A stretch of DNA of 64,000 nt, from NCBI RefSeq assembly GCF_000017405.1, contig NC_009668.1, positions 1,514,001 to 1,578,000 on the forward strand, given 5' to 3'. Position 1 is the stretch's first letter. Each line of letters opens with the position of its first letter. A program made the position numbers and the translations under genes. The notes below the pieces were generated by a model. It was not told where the DNA came from, made no database searches, and saw nothing but the letters and a program-made list of their open reading frames with translations. Shown here piece by piece: positions 1-8,138 of the stretch. The stretch comes from Brucella anthropi ATCC 49188 (lineage in GTDB: Bacteria; Pseudomonadota; Alphaproteobacteria; Rhizobiales; Rhizobiaceae).

Positions 1-58
1 CGGCGGCAACAATAAGGCCCCGAACACGCCTCTTCTGCAATGGCATGACAAACTGCAT
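1..58 (-). CDS. fepD: Iron-siderophore ABC permease, N-terminus only (FepD-like)
   Basis: This is a partial gene running off the left edge. On the minus strand an ATG at 58 (or a second in-frame ATG at 46) opens a frame that stays open to base 1 and encodes a basic start (QKRRVR) followed by a hydrophobic run (GLIVAA). That is how FecCD/FepD-type inner-membrane permeases begin. It starts 11 nt after the fepB stop on the same strand, as expected for a binding-protein/permease operon. Only 19 codons are visible, so the family call rests mainly on position next to fepB. Confidence 0.5.
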   Translation of the reverse strand, partial: MQFVMPLQKRRVRGLIVAA

Positions 59-69
59 CCCGTTTGACG

Positions 70-1032
70 TCATTTGCGAAAATTGGACGCGACAGCCTCG
101 ATCATCTGGAGACCGGAATAATAGTCGATACGGAAAGAAGATGGTCCGAGAGGATAGACGTTATGATCGCGGACCGCAGGAAGGTTCGCCAATACTGGAT
201 CTTCCAGCAATGCCTGGACGTCATTTTGTGAGCCGCGCAAAAGAAAAATGCTCTTGCCTGTGATCGCTGCCGAAAGGTTCTCGTGGGAAATGAAATCGAA
301 ATCGGACCGGCGGGTGACATCCTTGGCTACCGTGTCGGGCAAGCCATCGACCTTGAAACCCAATGCTTGCAGAAGCTGTGACTGCGGGCTCGAAATTCTG
401 CCGACCGAGTAACTGTTGCCAATATTGTAGCCGACGATTGTGACCGGTTCGCTGGGCGGCGTAATCGTTGCAGCCACTTCTGCAACCTTGGCGTCGAAAC
501 GAGCGATCGTCGCGCCGGTCCCATCTTCCAACCCCAACGCCGTGCCGAGCTCAGTAGCAATCTCCTGCCAGCTCTGGTTGGAATAATTGACGACCAGCGT
601 TGGAATACCTTGCGCTTTCAATTCACTGTAATGTTGGACGACACTATCCGCTCCGGTCGCCGATGCGATCAGCAGATCTGGTTCAAACCCGATAATGGCT
701 TCCATGTCGAATTCGAGATTGGGATATAGCACTTCAACGCCGCGCTCATCGGCGACTTCTGCCCATTGAAGGAAGAAGCCCTTGTTATCTGTCAGCGGGC
801 TTGGGGTCGTGGCGGCCGTCGCAACCAGAGGAGCGCCCATGGCCAGCAGAATGCCGGTTATACTGGGCGTGGTCGATACGATGCGAACGGGTTTGGCTTT
901 CAGTGTGATTTCGCCCGCTTCATGCTCTACGGTGCGTGGCCAGACCTGCTCGGCGGCCATAACTGTCCGATATGGAGAAAACAGTATGACCATGGTGGCG
1001 AGAAGCAAGAAAATCGGACGTGCGGCTTGCAT
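70..1032 (-). CDS. fepB: Periplasmic ferric-siderophore-binding protein, FepB-like
   Basis: Substrate-binding subunit of a FepBCDG-type ABC importer that captures ferric siderophore in the periplasm. The 320-residue product has a signal peptide ending near VMAAE and then the FepB pattern: WPRTVEH, RIVSTTPSITG, a QW-containing segment, LLIASATGADS, SWQEIATELG and a C-terminal FRIDYYSGLQ. These closely parallel E. coli FepB, the ferric-enterobactin protein. The ATG at 1032 is preferred over the upstream in-frame start at 1053 because GGAG lies 7 nt before it. It is followed by the permease start and diverges from fepC across a 220-bp control region. The exact siderophore cannot be read from sequence; a catecholate is the best guess. 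Confidence 0.85.
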   Translation of the reverse strand: MQAARPIFLLLATMVILFSPYRTVMAAEQVWPRTVEHEAGEITLKAKPVRIVSTTPSITGILLAMGAPLVATAATTPSPLTDNKGFFLQWAEVADERGVEVLYPNLEFDMEAIIGFEPDLLIASATGADSVVQHYSELKAQGIPTLVVNYSNQSWQEIATELGTALGLEDGTGATIARFDAKVAEVAATITPPSEPVTIVGYNIGNSYSVGRISSPQSQLLQALGFKVDGLPDTVAKDVTRRSDFDFISHENLSAAITGKSIFLLRGSQNDVQALLEDPVLANLPAVRDHNVYPLGPSSFRIDYYSGLQMIEAVASNFRK

Positions 1033-1190
1033 GGCTATTCTCCACCGACGCAAATTGGAAATCTTCAGACGGAAAGCTTTCCGAACGAATGCGCTACCAG
1101 CCAGCGTTTCGAATAGGAAAACACTGCGCCGTTATCGAACGAGGAGCGAGCGGTCTGCTTCAGCTTCGAAAACTGGAGCTGATTACTCCA

Positions 1191-1219
1191 TATTGCAGAA
1201 TGCGTTCTACAATGCAATA
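1191..1219. promoter_or_regulatory. Inverted repeat upstream of fepC, putative IclR-family operator
   Basis: Bases 1192-1213 form a 22-bp palindrome with 18 matching positions, centred on AGAATGCGTTCT. The outer arms TATTGCA (1191-1197) and TGCAATA (1213-1219) are also complementary. The half-site ATTGCRGWATG recurs twice at 3043-3072, upstream of the TonB receptor and the iclR gene. It lies about 35 bp upstream of fepC. Binding by the IclR protein encoded at 2052-2927 is an inference from this shared motif. Confidence 0.55.
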
Positions 1220-1252
1220 CGAACAGCCTCGTGATTTCTCAAGGGACCAGCC

Positions 1253-2047
1253 ATGATGCAACGCCTGCATGCGGACGCCGTTACATTGCGCTACAACGAT
1301 CAGATTGTCGTCGAGAACTTGTCAGTCATTATTCCCGATACGTCTTTCACCGTCATTGTCGGCCCCAATGCGTGCGGGAAGTCCACATTGCTGCGTGCCT
1401 TGTCACGATTGCTTGCACCGGCCAGTGGAAAAGTCGTGCTGGATGGCAGGAATATAAGCCAATTTCCGGCAAAGGAAGCTGCGCGCAGGCTCGGTCTTCT
1501 TCCGCAAACCTCGGTTGCTCCCGATGGCATCACCGTTGCCGATCTGGTGTCACGCGGTCGTTATCCGCATCAGTCCTTTCTGCGACAATGGTCGGTGAAA
1601 GACGAAGAAGCGGTAGCACTCGCCATGGAAGCCACCCGCATTTCCGACCTCGCCAACCGTTCAGTCGACGAACTTTCCGGCGGACAGCGTCAGCGCGTCT
1701 GGATTGCGCTTGTGCTGGCCCAGGAAACACCGATCCTTCTGCTCGATGAACCGACAACCTATCTCGATATCGCGCATCAGATCGAACTTCTGGAATTGCT
1801 GGCGGAACTTAACCGCGAGGGCCGGACTGTCGTTGCCGTACTACACGATCTCAATCATGCCTGCCGATATGCTTCGCATTTGGTGGCCATGCGAAACGGG
1901 GCGATCATGGCGGAAGGCACTCCATCCGAGATCGTTACAGAAAAGCTGATGGAAGATGTGTTCGGCCTTGCATCGGTAATCATTACCGATCCGGTTTCGG
2001 GAACGCCGCTCGTCGTCCCCCGAGGAACGACCCCGCAATCTCCGTGA
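1253..2047 (+). CDS. fepC: Ferric-siderophore ABC transporter ATPase, FepC-like
   Basis: Cytoplasmic ATPase that powers siderophore import. The 264-residue sequence contains Walker A GPNACGKST, a Q-loop at LLPQ, signature LSGGQRQR, Walker B LLLDEPTTYLD and an H-loop at LHDLNHACRYA. The RGRYPHQ segment and the C-terminal GTPLVVPRG tail are characteristic of E. coli FepC. It is transcribed away from fepB/fepD, so the importer genes are split between two divergent units. The start has an AAGGGA ribosome-binding site; a second ATG follows immediately. It converges with the IclR gene, their stops 4 bp apart. Confidence 0.88.
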   Translation: MMQRLHADAVTLRYNDQIVVENLSVIIPDTSFTVIVGPNACGKSTLLRALSRLLAPASGKVVLDGRNISQFPAKEAARRLGLLPQTSVAPDGITVADLVSRGRYPHQSFLRQWSVKDEEAVALAMEATRISDLANRSVDELSGGQRQRVWIALVLAQETPILLLDEPTTYLDIAHQIELLELLAELNREGRTVVAVLHDLNHACRYASHLVAMRNGAIMAEGTPSEIVTEKLMEDVFGLASVIITDPVSGTPLVVPRGTTPQSP

Positions 2048-2051
2048 CATT

Positions 2052-2927
2052 TCAATCGCTGGCGTCGCCCCCCTCCCCGTCTACGATCCTTCCGCCAGTT
2101 GCCTGATTGACCAGTGACGCTTCATGAAAGAGCGCTCTCCGCTCGTCCTCGCTTCGCAATTGTCCAAGATCAGCCACCGTCGTCATGACGCAGACGATTT
2201 CCCGCTGCGCGTCGAAGACCGGGGCGGCCTGCCCTGTCACATTTGAAAGAAGATGGCTGGTCATTTCTGACCATCGTTCGTTGCGCACCTGTTCCAGCAG
2301 TGACTTTGCCGGCGGGCTGCCCCGAAAGTGAGCTGGCTGTACCTTACGCGCCGCATCGACCGTAGCTTTGGGTAGAAAAGCCTGAAAAACCAGACCACAA
2401 GCCGTATTATCGATGGGCAATGTGTCTCCCAGCGCCAGCGGATTGACCGAGAAATACGCACTTCGATACCAGCGCACGAGCGTCGGACCACGATCTGTCC
2501 AGATAGCAACACCACCGCTGACGGCATGTCGTTGCGAAAGGGCCTTCATGTGTTGCGCCGCAATCTCCACAGCGTCCACACGTTTCAAAGCGCCTATGCC
2601 GATGCTCAGCGCAGTCGGCCCCAGATCGTAAAGACCGCTTGCAGCGTCCTGTTTTGCAAGGCCTTCCTTGACCAGGCTCTGCAGATAACGATGCGCTGTC
2701 GATCCGCCCGTCTTTGCCCGCCGGGCGACTTCGCCCAACGCAAGCTCGGTTTCAGCATTGGCCAGAATCCGGAGAAAGCGCGCGGCAATGGAAACCGACT
2801 GTATTGTACCCGAGCGTTTTTCACTCGTGGTGTCGCTCTCATCGGACAGGTCGTTCTCGTTCAAATGCTTTGCCTCCTCCTCGGTAATAGCAAATCGATG
2901 TTTAGCGACAAGCCGTTGGAAAGTCAT
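2052..2927 (-). CDS. IclR-family transcriptional regulator
   Basis: DNA-binding regulator of 291 residues. Residues ~40-100 form the IclR winged helix (TIQSVSIAARFLRIL, LGEVARRAK, STAHRYLQSLVKEGL). The rest is the effector-binding domain (LGPTALSIG, ALSQRHAVSGGVAIW, LPIDNTACGLVFQAFLP). The N-terminus has about 35 extra charged residues before the helix-turn-helix, so a later start is possible. IclR proteins usually sense a small organic metabolite and control catabolic genes, which fits an adjacent monooxygenase better than simple iron control. Its gene diverges from the TonB receptor, and repeated half-sites lie in the gap. Confidence 0.85.
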   Translation of the reverse strand: MTFQRLVAKHRFAITEEEAKHLNENDLSDESDTTSEKRSGTIQSVSIAARFLRILANAETELALGEVARRAKTGGSTAHRYLQSLVKEGLAKQDAASGLYDLGPTALSIGIGALKRVDAVEIAAQHMKALSQRHAVSGGVAIWTDRGPTLVRWYRSAYFSVNPLALGDTLPIDNTACGLVFQAFLPKATVDAARKVQPAHFRGSPPAKSLLEQVRNERWSEMTSHLLSNVTGQAAPVFDAQREIVCVMTTVADLGQLRSEDERRALFHEASLVNQATGGRIVDGEGGDASD

Positions 2928-3040
2928 GTCCTCTGCGTTGCGAATGCGATGGGCGGACCTCGAGGGTTTTGACCGGATTGAATTGCCCCTCCCTCACTGT
3001 TGCGGGCATGCAACACATATCGGAGGCTTGATATTATACT

Positions 3041-3073
3041 GTATTGCGGTATGCATTCCTTATTGCGGAATGA
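3041..3073. promoter_or_regulatory. Two direct half-sites, putative IclR-family operator
   Basis: The half-site ATTGCGGTATG starts at 3043 and ATTGCGGAATG at 3062. They are spaced 19 bp apart in the same orientation, and the first forms part of the near-palindrome GGTATGCATTCC. They lie between the divergent iclR gene and the TonB receptor gene and match the half-sites in the fepC upstream palindrome at 1192-1213. This pattern suggests that one regulator controls both transcription units. Confidence 0.55.
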
Positions 3074-3096
3074 TGCCCTTATGCTTTAACAGAACA

Positions 3097-3111
3097 TGAC
3101 TAATATACTCA
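3097..3111. promoter_or_regulatory. RirA-type iron-responsive box (TGA-N9-TCA)
   Basis: The sequence fits the TGA-N9-TCA iron-responsive operator described for RirA in rhizobia and relatives. It ends 15 bp before the receptor ATG at 3127, where a repressor would block transcription or initiation. The same pattern occurs twice before the second siderophore receptor (49782-49836). Assignment to RirA rather than another iron regulator is inferred. Confidence 0.55.
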
Positions 3112-3126
3112 TGTTTGGGGCGACTT

Positions 3127-5211
3127 ATGAATATCCGTTTGAATCGTGGCTTGATGTCCAGCGCCAGTGCACTCACGCTGGCGGTGTTTGTGGTAACGCC
3201 TGCGCTTGCCCAGGAGGCTGCGAAAGCCAGCTCCGACGCGATCGTGCTTGATACTGTGGTCGTGACGGGGGAAAAAGTCGCGCGCGACATCAAGAACACG
3301 GCGTCATCGGTCACCGTCATTTCGGCCAAGGAGATCGACAAGGAAAAGACAGGCGATTCATCCGTGGCTGAAGTGATCGCGAACGTCCCAAACGTGATCT
3401 ATACTGATAATGTCGGCGCTCCCATCATTCGCGGGCAGGATACGCAGGGCCCAAACACAGGGCAGAACGTGTTCTGGGGCGGCACCGTGCCGCGCGCCAC
3501 GATCAATCTCGATGGGCATTATCTGAATTATAACGAATACTATTTCGGCGCGACTTCGGTGTGGGATCTCGACAGCATCGAAGTGTTCCGTGGCCCGCAG
3601 ACGACATCTCAGGGTGCCAATGCAATTGCAGGTGCGATCATCGTGAACACCAAGGACCCGGTATTCACGCGCGAAGGTGCTTATCAGGTCGAGATCGGCA
3701 ATTACAACACCAAGCGCACCTCAATCATGCTGAACAGTCCCATCTACAAGGATGAGCTGGCAGCGCGCCTTGCAATCGACTATTCGGGCCGTGATACCTT
3801 CATCGACTATGTCAGCCCCAACTTCATTTCCGAGAAGACAAATCAGGATTTCGAGGCCCTGAATGCGCGGCTGAAACTGCTATGGGAACCGGCAGAGATT
3901 CCCGGCCTTACGGCAAAGCTGACCTATTCCCACAATCGATCCAACCGTCCAAGCCAGGAAGCAGCGTCCGCACCATTCGACGAGCTCGAACATCTAACCA
4001 CGACCATGCCAAGCTGGAAGCAGGATACCAATACAGGCATCCTTGATGTTGGCTATGATTTTGGCAATGGCGTGAAATTCTACAACCAAGCACAATATTC
4101 GGCGTCGTCGGTGCATCGACATACCGGAATTGCGAATAACGGCAAGGCCGATATCAATCAGAAGAACATTTCCAATGAGTCTCGTATCACGTTTGGCGAG
4201 CAGGAAGACGTCATCAGCGGTGTCGCCGGTATTTTCTACGCCAATACCAAGTCGGACGAGTTCATGCTGCTTCAAGGCACGACGACATTTGACGATACGA
4301 AAGACAATCTGGGGCTTTTTGCCGAAGTAAGCTACCGGCTCGACGACCAGTGGACGTTGACCGGTGGGCTTCGTTACCAGCAGGATCGTGTACAGCGCAT
4401 CGGAAAATCGGCGCTAGCGCCAACGCCACTCGATTACGACGAAACATTCTCCGCGCTCTTGCCAAAAGTATCGCTGGCATATGCTGTCACACCCGATCTG
4501 ACGATCGGAGCACTGGTCAGCAAGGGTTACAATCCCGGCGGGGTTTCCCTCAATCTCAATTCAAGGCAGTGGAAGCCTTTTGAGGATGAGACGCTGTGGA
4601 ACTACGAGTTGTTCACGCGCGCCAATCTGCTCGATGACAAGCTGACACTGACAGGCAATCTGTTCTACATGGACTTCAAGAATGCCCAGTACAACATTCC
4701 TGTCGTCGTCTCTCCCGGTGTGGCGCAATCCTATACGATCAATGCCGAAAAGGCTCATGCCTATGGTCTTGAAATGGGGCTCGACTATCAGCTTTTGTCT
4801 AATCTGACGATCAAGACAAGTGCTGGCATTCTCCGCACCGAAATCGACGAAATTTCGAGCAATGTGAGCTATGAGGGCAACGAGTTCGCCAAGTCTCCCG
4901 GTTATATGTTCAGCATCGGTGCAAGCTGGGATGCAACGGAAAAGCTCAATATCTCCGGACAGGTTCGCCACACTGACGGCTACTATTCCGACCTTGCCAA
5001 TACACCGACCTATGTCGTGGACGCCTATACGATTGCCGATGCGCGTGTGAGCTATGATTTCCATGAATCACTGCAGCTTTACGGCTATGTGAAGAATATT
5101 TTCGACGAGCGTACCCCGACCTATCTGCAGCAGAACCGCGGCATTGGTGGCATCGAGGCAAGCATGACCATGCCGCGCACATTCGGCGTCGGCATCAAGG
5201 GCACGTTCTAA
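3127..5211 (+). CDS. TonB-dependent outer-membrane siderophore receptor
   Basis: Outer-membrane gated barrel that imports a ferric chelate using TonB energy. The 694-residue precursor has a signal peptide ending at ALAQ, a TonB box-like stretch (DTVVVTGEK), a plug domain (residues ~45-165, with APIIRGQD and SIEVFRGPQT) and a long beta-barrel ending in a terminal Phe (GIKGTF). The SKGYNPGGVS segment resembles FyuA-type receptors. ATG 3127 is chosen because GGGG lies before it; a TTG at 3115 is poorer. The gene is preceded by half-sites and a RirA-type box. It probably feeds the adjacent FepBCD system. The ligand is unknown. Confidence 0.85.
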   Translation: MNIRLNRGLMSSASALTLAVFVVTPALAQEAAKASSDAIVLDTVVVTGEKVARDIKNTASSVTVISAKEIDKEKTGDSSVAEVIANVPNVIYTDNVGAPIIRGQDTQGPNTGQNVFWGGTVPRATINLDGHYLNYNEYYFGATSVWDLDSIEVFRGPQTTSQGANAIAGAIIVNTKDPVFTREGAYQVEIGNYNTKRTSIMLNSPIYKDELAARLAIDYSGRDTFIDYVSPNFISEKTNQDFEALNARLKLLWEPAEIPGLTAKLTYSHNRSNRPSQEAASAPFDELEHLTTTMPSWKQDTNTGILDVGYDFGNGVKFYNQAQYSASSVHRHTGIANNGKADINQKNISNESRITFGEQEDVISGVAGIFYANTKSDEFMLLQGTTTFDDTKDNLGLFAEVSYRLDDQWTLTGGLRYQQDRVQRIGKSALAPTPLDYDETFSALLPKVSLAYAVTPDLTIGALVSKGYNPGGVSLNLNSRQWKPFEDETLWNYELFTRANLLDDKLTLTGNLFYMDFKNAQYNIPVVVSPGVAQSYTINAEKAHAYGLEMGLDYQLLSNLTIKTSAGILRTEIDEISSNVSYEGNEFAKSPGYMFSIGASWDATEKLNISGQVRHTDGYYSDLANTPTYVVDAYTIADARVSYDFHESLQLYGYVKNIFDERTPTYLQQNRGIGGIEASMTMPRTFGVGIKGTF

Positions 5212-5235
5212 GTATTTAGTAAACCCGCCAATCCA

Positions 5236-5257
5236 GCCGGTCACATCCGTGGCCGGC
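5236..5257 (+). terminator. Stem-loop between receptor and monooxygenase genes
   Basis: A 9-bp stem (GCCGGTCAC pairing with GTGGCCGGC, including one G-T pair) has a 4-nt loop and is followed a few bases later by TTTTT. It sits in the 78-bp gap after the receptor stop. It could end the receptor transcript or reduce read-through into the LLM monooxygenase gene. Confidence 0.5.
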
Positions 5258-5289
5258 ACAGCCTTTTTATACATTAACGGGAGCCCGAA

Positions 5290-6594
5290 ATGGGTGAGCA
5301 ACGGAAACTTCACATTGGTATGTCGCTGGCACCGACCTGGCTGAGTGGCGACGGGTGGCGGCATCCGGACAGCAACATCGAGGGGACACTCGGATCAGAT
5401 TTCTATATCGATATCGCCCGGCGAGCCGAGGCGGCGAAGCTTGATTTCGTATTCCGTCCCGATAGCCTTTTCATGAACCATCAGATCATGGAAACCACTC
5501 CGGGCTTCGGCAGCATGGATGCGACGCTCGTCATGGCAACGCTGGCGCGGGAGACTTCGCATATCGGTCTTCTGACCACGATATCGACAACTTTCATGCC
5601 GCCTTATGTCGTTGCCCGTCAGGTCCAGTCCCTGCACTGGCTCAGCAATGGCCGGGCCGGGTGGAATATTGTCACGGCACTCGATGGCAACGAGAATTTC
5701 GGTTTGACGGAAATGCCTTCATCCGACGAACGCTATGCAAAGGCAGCCGAATTTACCAGCGTCGTGCGTGATTTATGGAAGAGTTTTCCCGGATCGGCCT
5801 TGAAACGTGATCGTGAAAGCGGCCGCTTTGCAGATACGGCAGCCATAAATCCGATAGATCACGACGGTACCTATTACCGGGTTAAAGGTCCGCTCAATGT
5901 CCCTTCTGTTCAGGATGCTCCCATCCCGCTTATTCAGGCTGGCGCGTCACCGGCAGGGCGCGACTTCGCGGCATCCGTTGCCGACGCCGTCTTTTCCGCG
6001 ACCCCGGATATGGAAGCGGCAATCGATCTTCGCCGCAATCTTCGTGACCGTGCGCAATTCCATGGCCGAAAGTCGGACGACGTTCGCCTGCTTCCCGGTC
6101 TCAGCCTCTATCTGGCATCAACGCGGAAAGAAGCGGAAGAACTTTTCGCCTACACGCATGCGCGAGGTGATCGCGCTCGCAAAATCGCATTCATCCGTGA
6201 GATGACCGGTCTCGACCTATCCGAATGGCCCGCAAATCGTCTCATTCGACCAGCCGACCTGCCACCCCCACCCGAAAAGGTCCGAAGCAAAACCCATGCG
6301 GGATTGCTTCGGCGTTTGCTGCAACGTGAGGAGCTTTCGCTTGATGAGCTCTTGCGCAGACCCGAGGTCATCAGCGCCGCACATTGGCAGGTGATCGGGA
6401 CGGTTGAGGATGCAGCCAAAGAGATTCGCAAATGGTTTGAGGCAGGCGCAATCGACGGCTTCATAACCGCACCCGGTGGCTCAACCGGCTCCATGAGGCT
6501 CGCCCTTGACGAACTTATGCCGAGGCTCAGCGCAGAAGGGTTACTGCGTTCAGAATATTCAGGAAATACCTTCTTCGGACATCTCACGGAGTAA
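5290..6594 (+). CDS. LLM-class flavin monooxygenase (NtaA/SnaA/DszA family)
   Basis: Flavin-dependent (FMNH2) monooxygenase of the bacterial luciferase-like superfamily, in the branch with nitrilotriacetate (NtaA), EDTA and desulfurisation enzymes. The 434-residue length is normal. Family motifs include KLHIGMSL near the N-terminus, WRHPDS, GRAGWNIVTALD, the YYRVKGPLNVP segment and PIPLIQAGASPAGRDFAA. A good GGAG site precedes the ATG. No flavin reductase partner is encoded nearby, so FMNH2 must come from elsewhere. Its place in an iron-regulated, IclR-linked uptake cluster suggests oxidative breakdown of an imported chelator or siderophore. A sulfur-source role is the main alternative. Confidence 0.82.
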   Translation: MGEQRKLHIGMSLAPTWLSGDGWRHPDSNIEGTLGSDFYIDIARRAEAAKLDFVFRPDSLFMNHQIMETTPGFGSMDATLVMATLARETSHIGLLTTISTTFMPPYVVARQVQSLHWLSNGRAGWNIVTALDGNENFGLTEMPSSDERYAKAAEFTSVVRDLWKSFPGSALKRDRESGRFADTAAINPIDHDGTYYRVKGPLNVPSVQDAPIPLIQAGASPAGRDFAASVADAVFSATPDMEAAIDLRRNLRDRAQFHGRKSDDVRLLPGLSLYLASTRKEAEELFAYTHARGDRARKIAFIREMTGLDLSEWPANRLIRPADLPPPPEKVRSKTHAGLLRRLLQREELSLDELLRRPEVISAAHWQVIGTVEDAAKEIRKWFEAGAIDGFITAPGGSTGSMRLALDELMPRLSAEGLLRSEYSGNTFFGHLTE

Positions 6595-7029
6595 GGTGAT
6601 TTTGGTACAAAAGGTGGATGGACTTTTAGAGGACAACTTCCAGCCGAGTTGTTACCGGTCTTTCAGACATTCAGCACCGCAGACTGAAGTCAGTCAAGAT
6701 TATCGCCCCACTCGCTAACCATTATATCCCTGCTCTTGAACGAAATATGAACCGCCAACTGATCATCAATTTTGTGAATGGCCGGAATGGGGCCAGGAAT
6801 GGACTATCAGCTTGTGGCTTCCAAGATGGCGATAGCGGACGTTCTGCCCTATTAAGAGCGACATGCGGTTTTTTGGGGCACCGGAGGGAGAAAACGGGCA
6901 CACCAGCGCGAGCTTAGATTAGAAACGAAAACAACGTCTTATGAGATTCCAAGCATATTTTCGAGCTTTCTTCTGGGTACTAAGCGATCCGATTAATGTC
7001 AATATTTCGCCTGAGGAGCGACAACCTTC
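6595..7029. other. Non-coding or decayed stretch
   Basis: About 435 bp contain no frame resembling a protein and only short open stretches under 60 codons. With the methyltransferase remnant immediately to its right, this looks like decayed DNA between two operons. No mobile-element ends or target duplications were recognised. Confidence 0.5.
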
Positions 7030-7328
7030 TTAGTGTTTAGTTGCCGGCTCTTGGTTGAGGGAGAACAGGCCGGCAAGCACGTCCTCTTCCGGCAAGTCGA
7101 CCGCCAAACCGTATGCTGCAGCTACAACCTCATCCAGAGCCTCGTGTTCAAGGCCCCACCAAGTAGGATGTTCGTTACATAGGTTTGTCAGCGTCCGCTT
7201 TTTCAATATTTTCTGCTTCTTCGTCAACAGGAACGATCCGGCCTGGAAATCCAGGCACAACTTCTTGGGTTCAGCCCGCTTTCTCGTAGCTCGTTTAGCT
7301 GTTTTTCGACGTCTGCAATTTTGACGGC
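7030..7328 (-). pseudogene. DNA methyltransferase C-terminal remnant
   Basis: Two pieces of one protein family lie in different minus-strand frames. Bases 7328-7266 encode KIADVEKQLNELRESGLNP, and 7260-7030 encode KKRTLTNLCNEHPTWWGLE, followed by ALDEVVAAAYGLAVDLPEED and LAGLFSLN. Both match the conserved C-terminal end of large MmeI-like/Eco57I-like class I DNA methyltransferases, where the segments are normally joined by a short linker containing a Tyr-Pro motif. The catalytic domain is absent. It is therefore the tail of a lost restriction-modification gene, frameshifted and internally deleted. Confidence 0.6.
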
Positions 7329-7362
7329 CCTGGAATCAATTGTCTCGGATGACGTACGAATA

Positions 7363-7395
7363 CATACCTGTATTGACTGGTATGGTAGTATGGTA
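7363..7395. promoter_or_regulatory. Candidate GntR operator upstream of the aldonate operon
   Basis: An inverted repeat CATACC-N10-GGTATG (7363-7384) is followed by an exact contiguous direct repeat of GTATGGTA (7380-7387 and 7388-7395). It ends 26 bp before the gntR start codon. Such dyads next to FCD-type GntR genes are commonly autoregulatory and operon operators. Binding here is inferred. Confidence 0.5.
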
Positions 7396-7421
7396 TATCC
7401 GAAATTCGAGGAGTCAAAATC

Positions 7422-8096
7422 ATGCGAAGCCCATTGTTGCAACCGAAACACGTCAGTGTGGTCGATCAGCTTTACGCAACGCTGCGGGCTGCCATCATTG
7501 ATAATGCATTGTCGCCAGGCATCCGGATTTCCGAGGCCGATGTGGCTCAGCAATATGGGGTTAGCCGTCAGCCTGTGCGTGAAGCCTTCATCAAGCTTGC
7601 CAACGAAGGGCTGCTGGAGGTTCGGCCTCAGCGAGGCACCTTCGTCGCGAAAATTTCACTTCAGGCCGTAATGGATGCGCGCTTCGTGCGCGAAGCGGTT
7701 GAAGCGGACATCGTTAAGCTTCTGGCCCAATCTCCTGATCAGACGTTGGTTACCGAGTTGCGAGCCCAGCTCGTTTGTCAGGAAAAGCTCGTTGGCGGGT
7801 CTGCACGGGATTTCATGGAGGCGGATGAAATATTTCACCGCACTCTGGCCGAGGGAGCTGACAAGGGAAAAGCCTGGCGCGTCGTCGTCGAGATGAAGGC
7901 TCAGATGGACCGGGTACGGTTTCTTTCCAGCATGCATTTCCCGGTTGATCGCCTCATTGCACAACATCGCGCAGTGGTGGAAGCAATTGCGGGCGGCGAT
8001 GCCCTGCAGGCCGAACAGTCGATGCGAGGACATCTGCGAGGAATTCTGAGCGATTTGCCTGTCATCGAACAGGAGCGGCCCGAATATTTTCTGTAG
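7422..8096 (+). CDS. GntR-family regulator (FCD domain), UxuR-like role
   Basis: A 224-residue repressor-type regulator. Residues ~10-75 form the GntR winged helix (VDQLYATLRAAIID, SEADVAQQYGVSRQPVREA, LLEVRPQRGTFVAKI). The remainder is a helical FCD ligand-binding domain (ARFVREAVEADIV, DEIFHRTLAEG, HRAVVEAIAGGD). A GAGGAG site precedes the ATG. It heads the TRAP/uxu gene set and shares its direction, so it probably senses an intermediate or substrate such as fructuronate, mannonate or gulonate. A repeat-rich site lies just upstream. Confidence 0.85.
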   Translation: MRSPLLQPKHVSVVDQLYATLRAAIIDNALSPGIRISEADVAQQYGVSRQPVREAFIKLANEGLLEVRPQRGTFVAKISLQAVMDARFVREAVEADIVKLLAQSPDQTLVTELRAQLVCQEKLVGGSARDFMEADEIFHRTLAEGADKGKAWRVVVEMKAQMDRVRFLSSMHFPVDRLIAQHRAVVEAIAGGDALQAEQSMRGHLRGILSDLPVIEQERPEYFL

Positions 8097-8138
8097 GGCA
8101 CACAGCAACAGCAAAGACATTATCCAGAGGAGGAAACA

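Noticed and set aside
3115..3126. TTG start for the TonB receptor
   Set aside because: The ATG at 3127 has better spacing to GGGG and gives a normal signal peptide.
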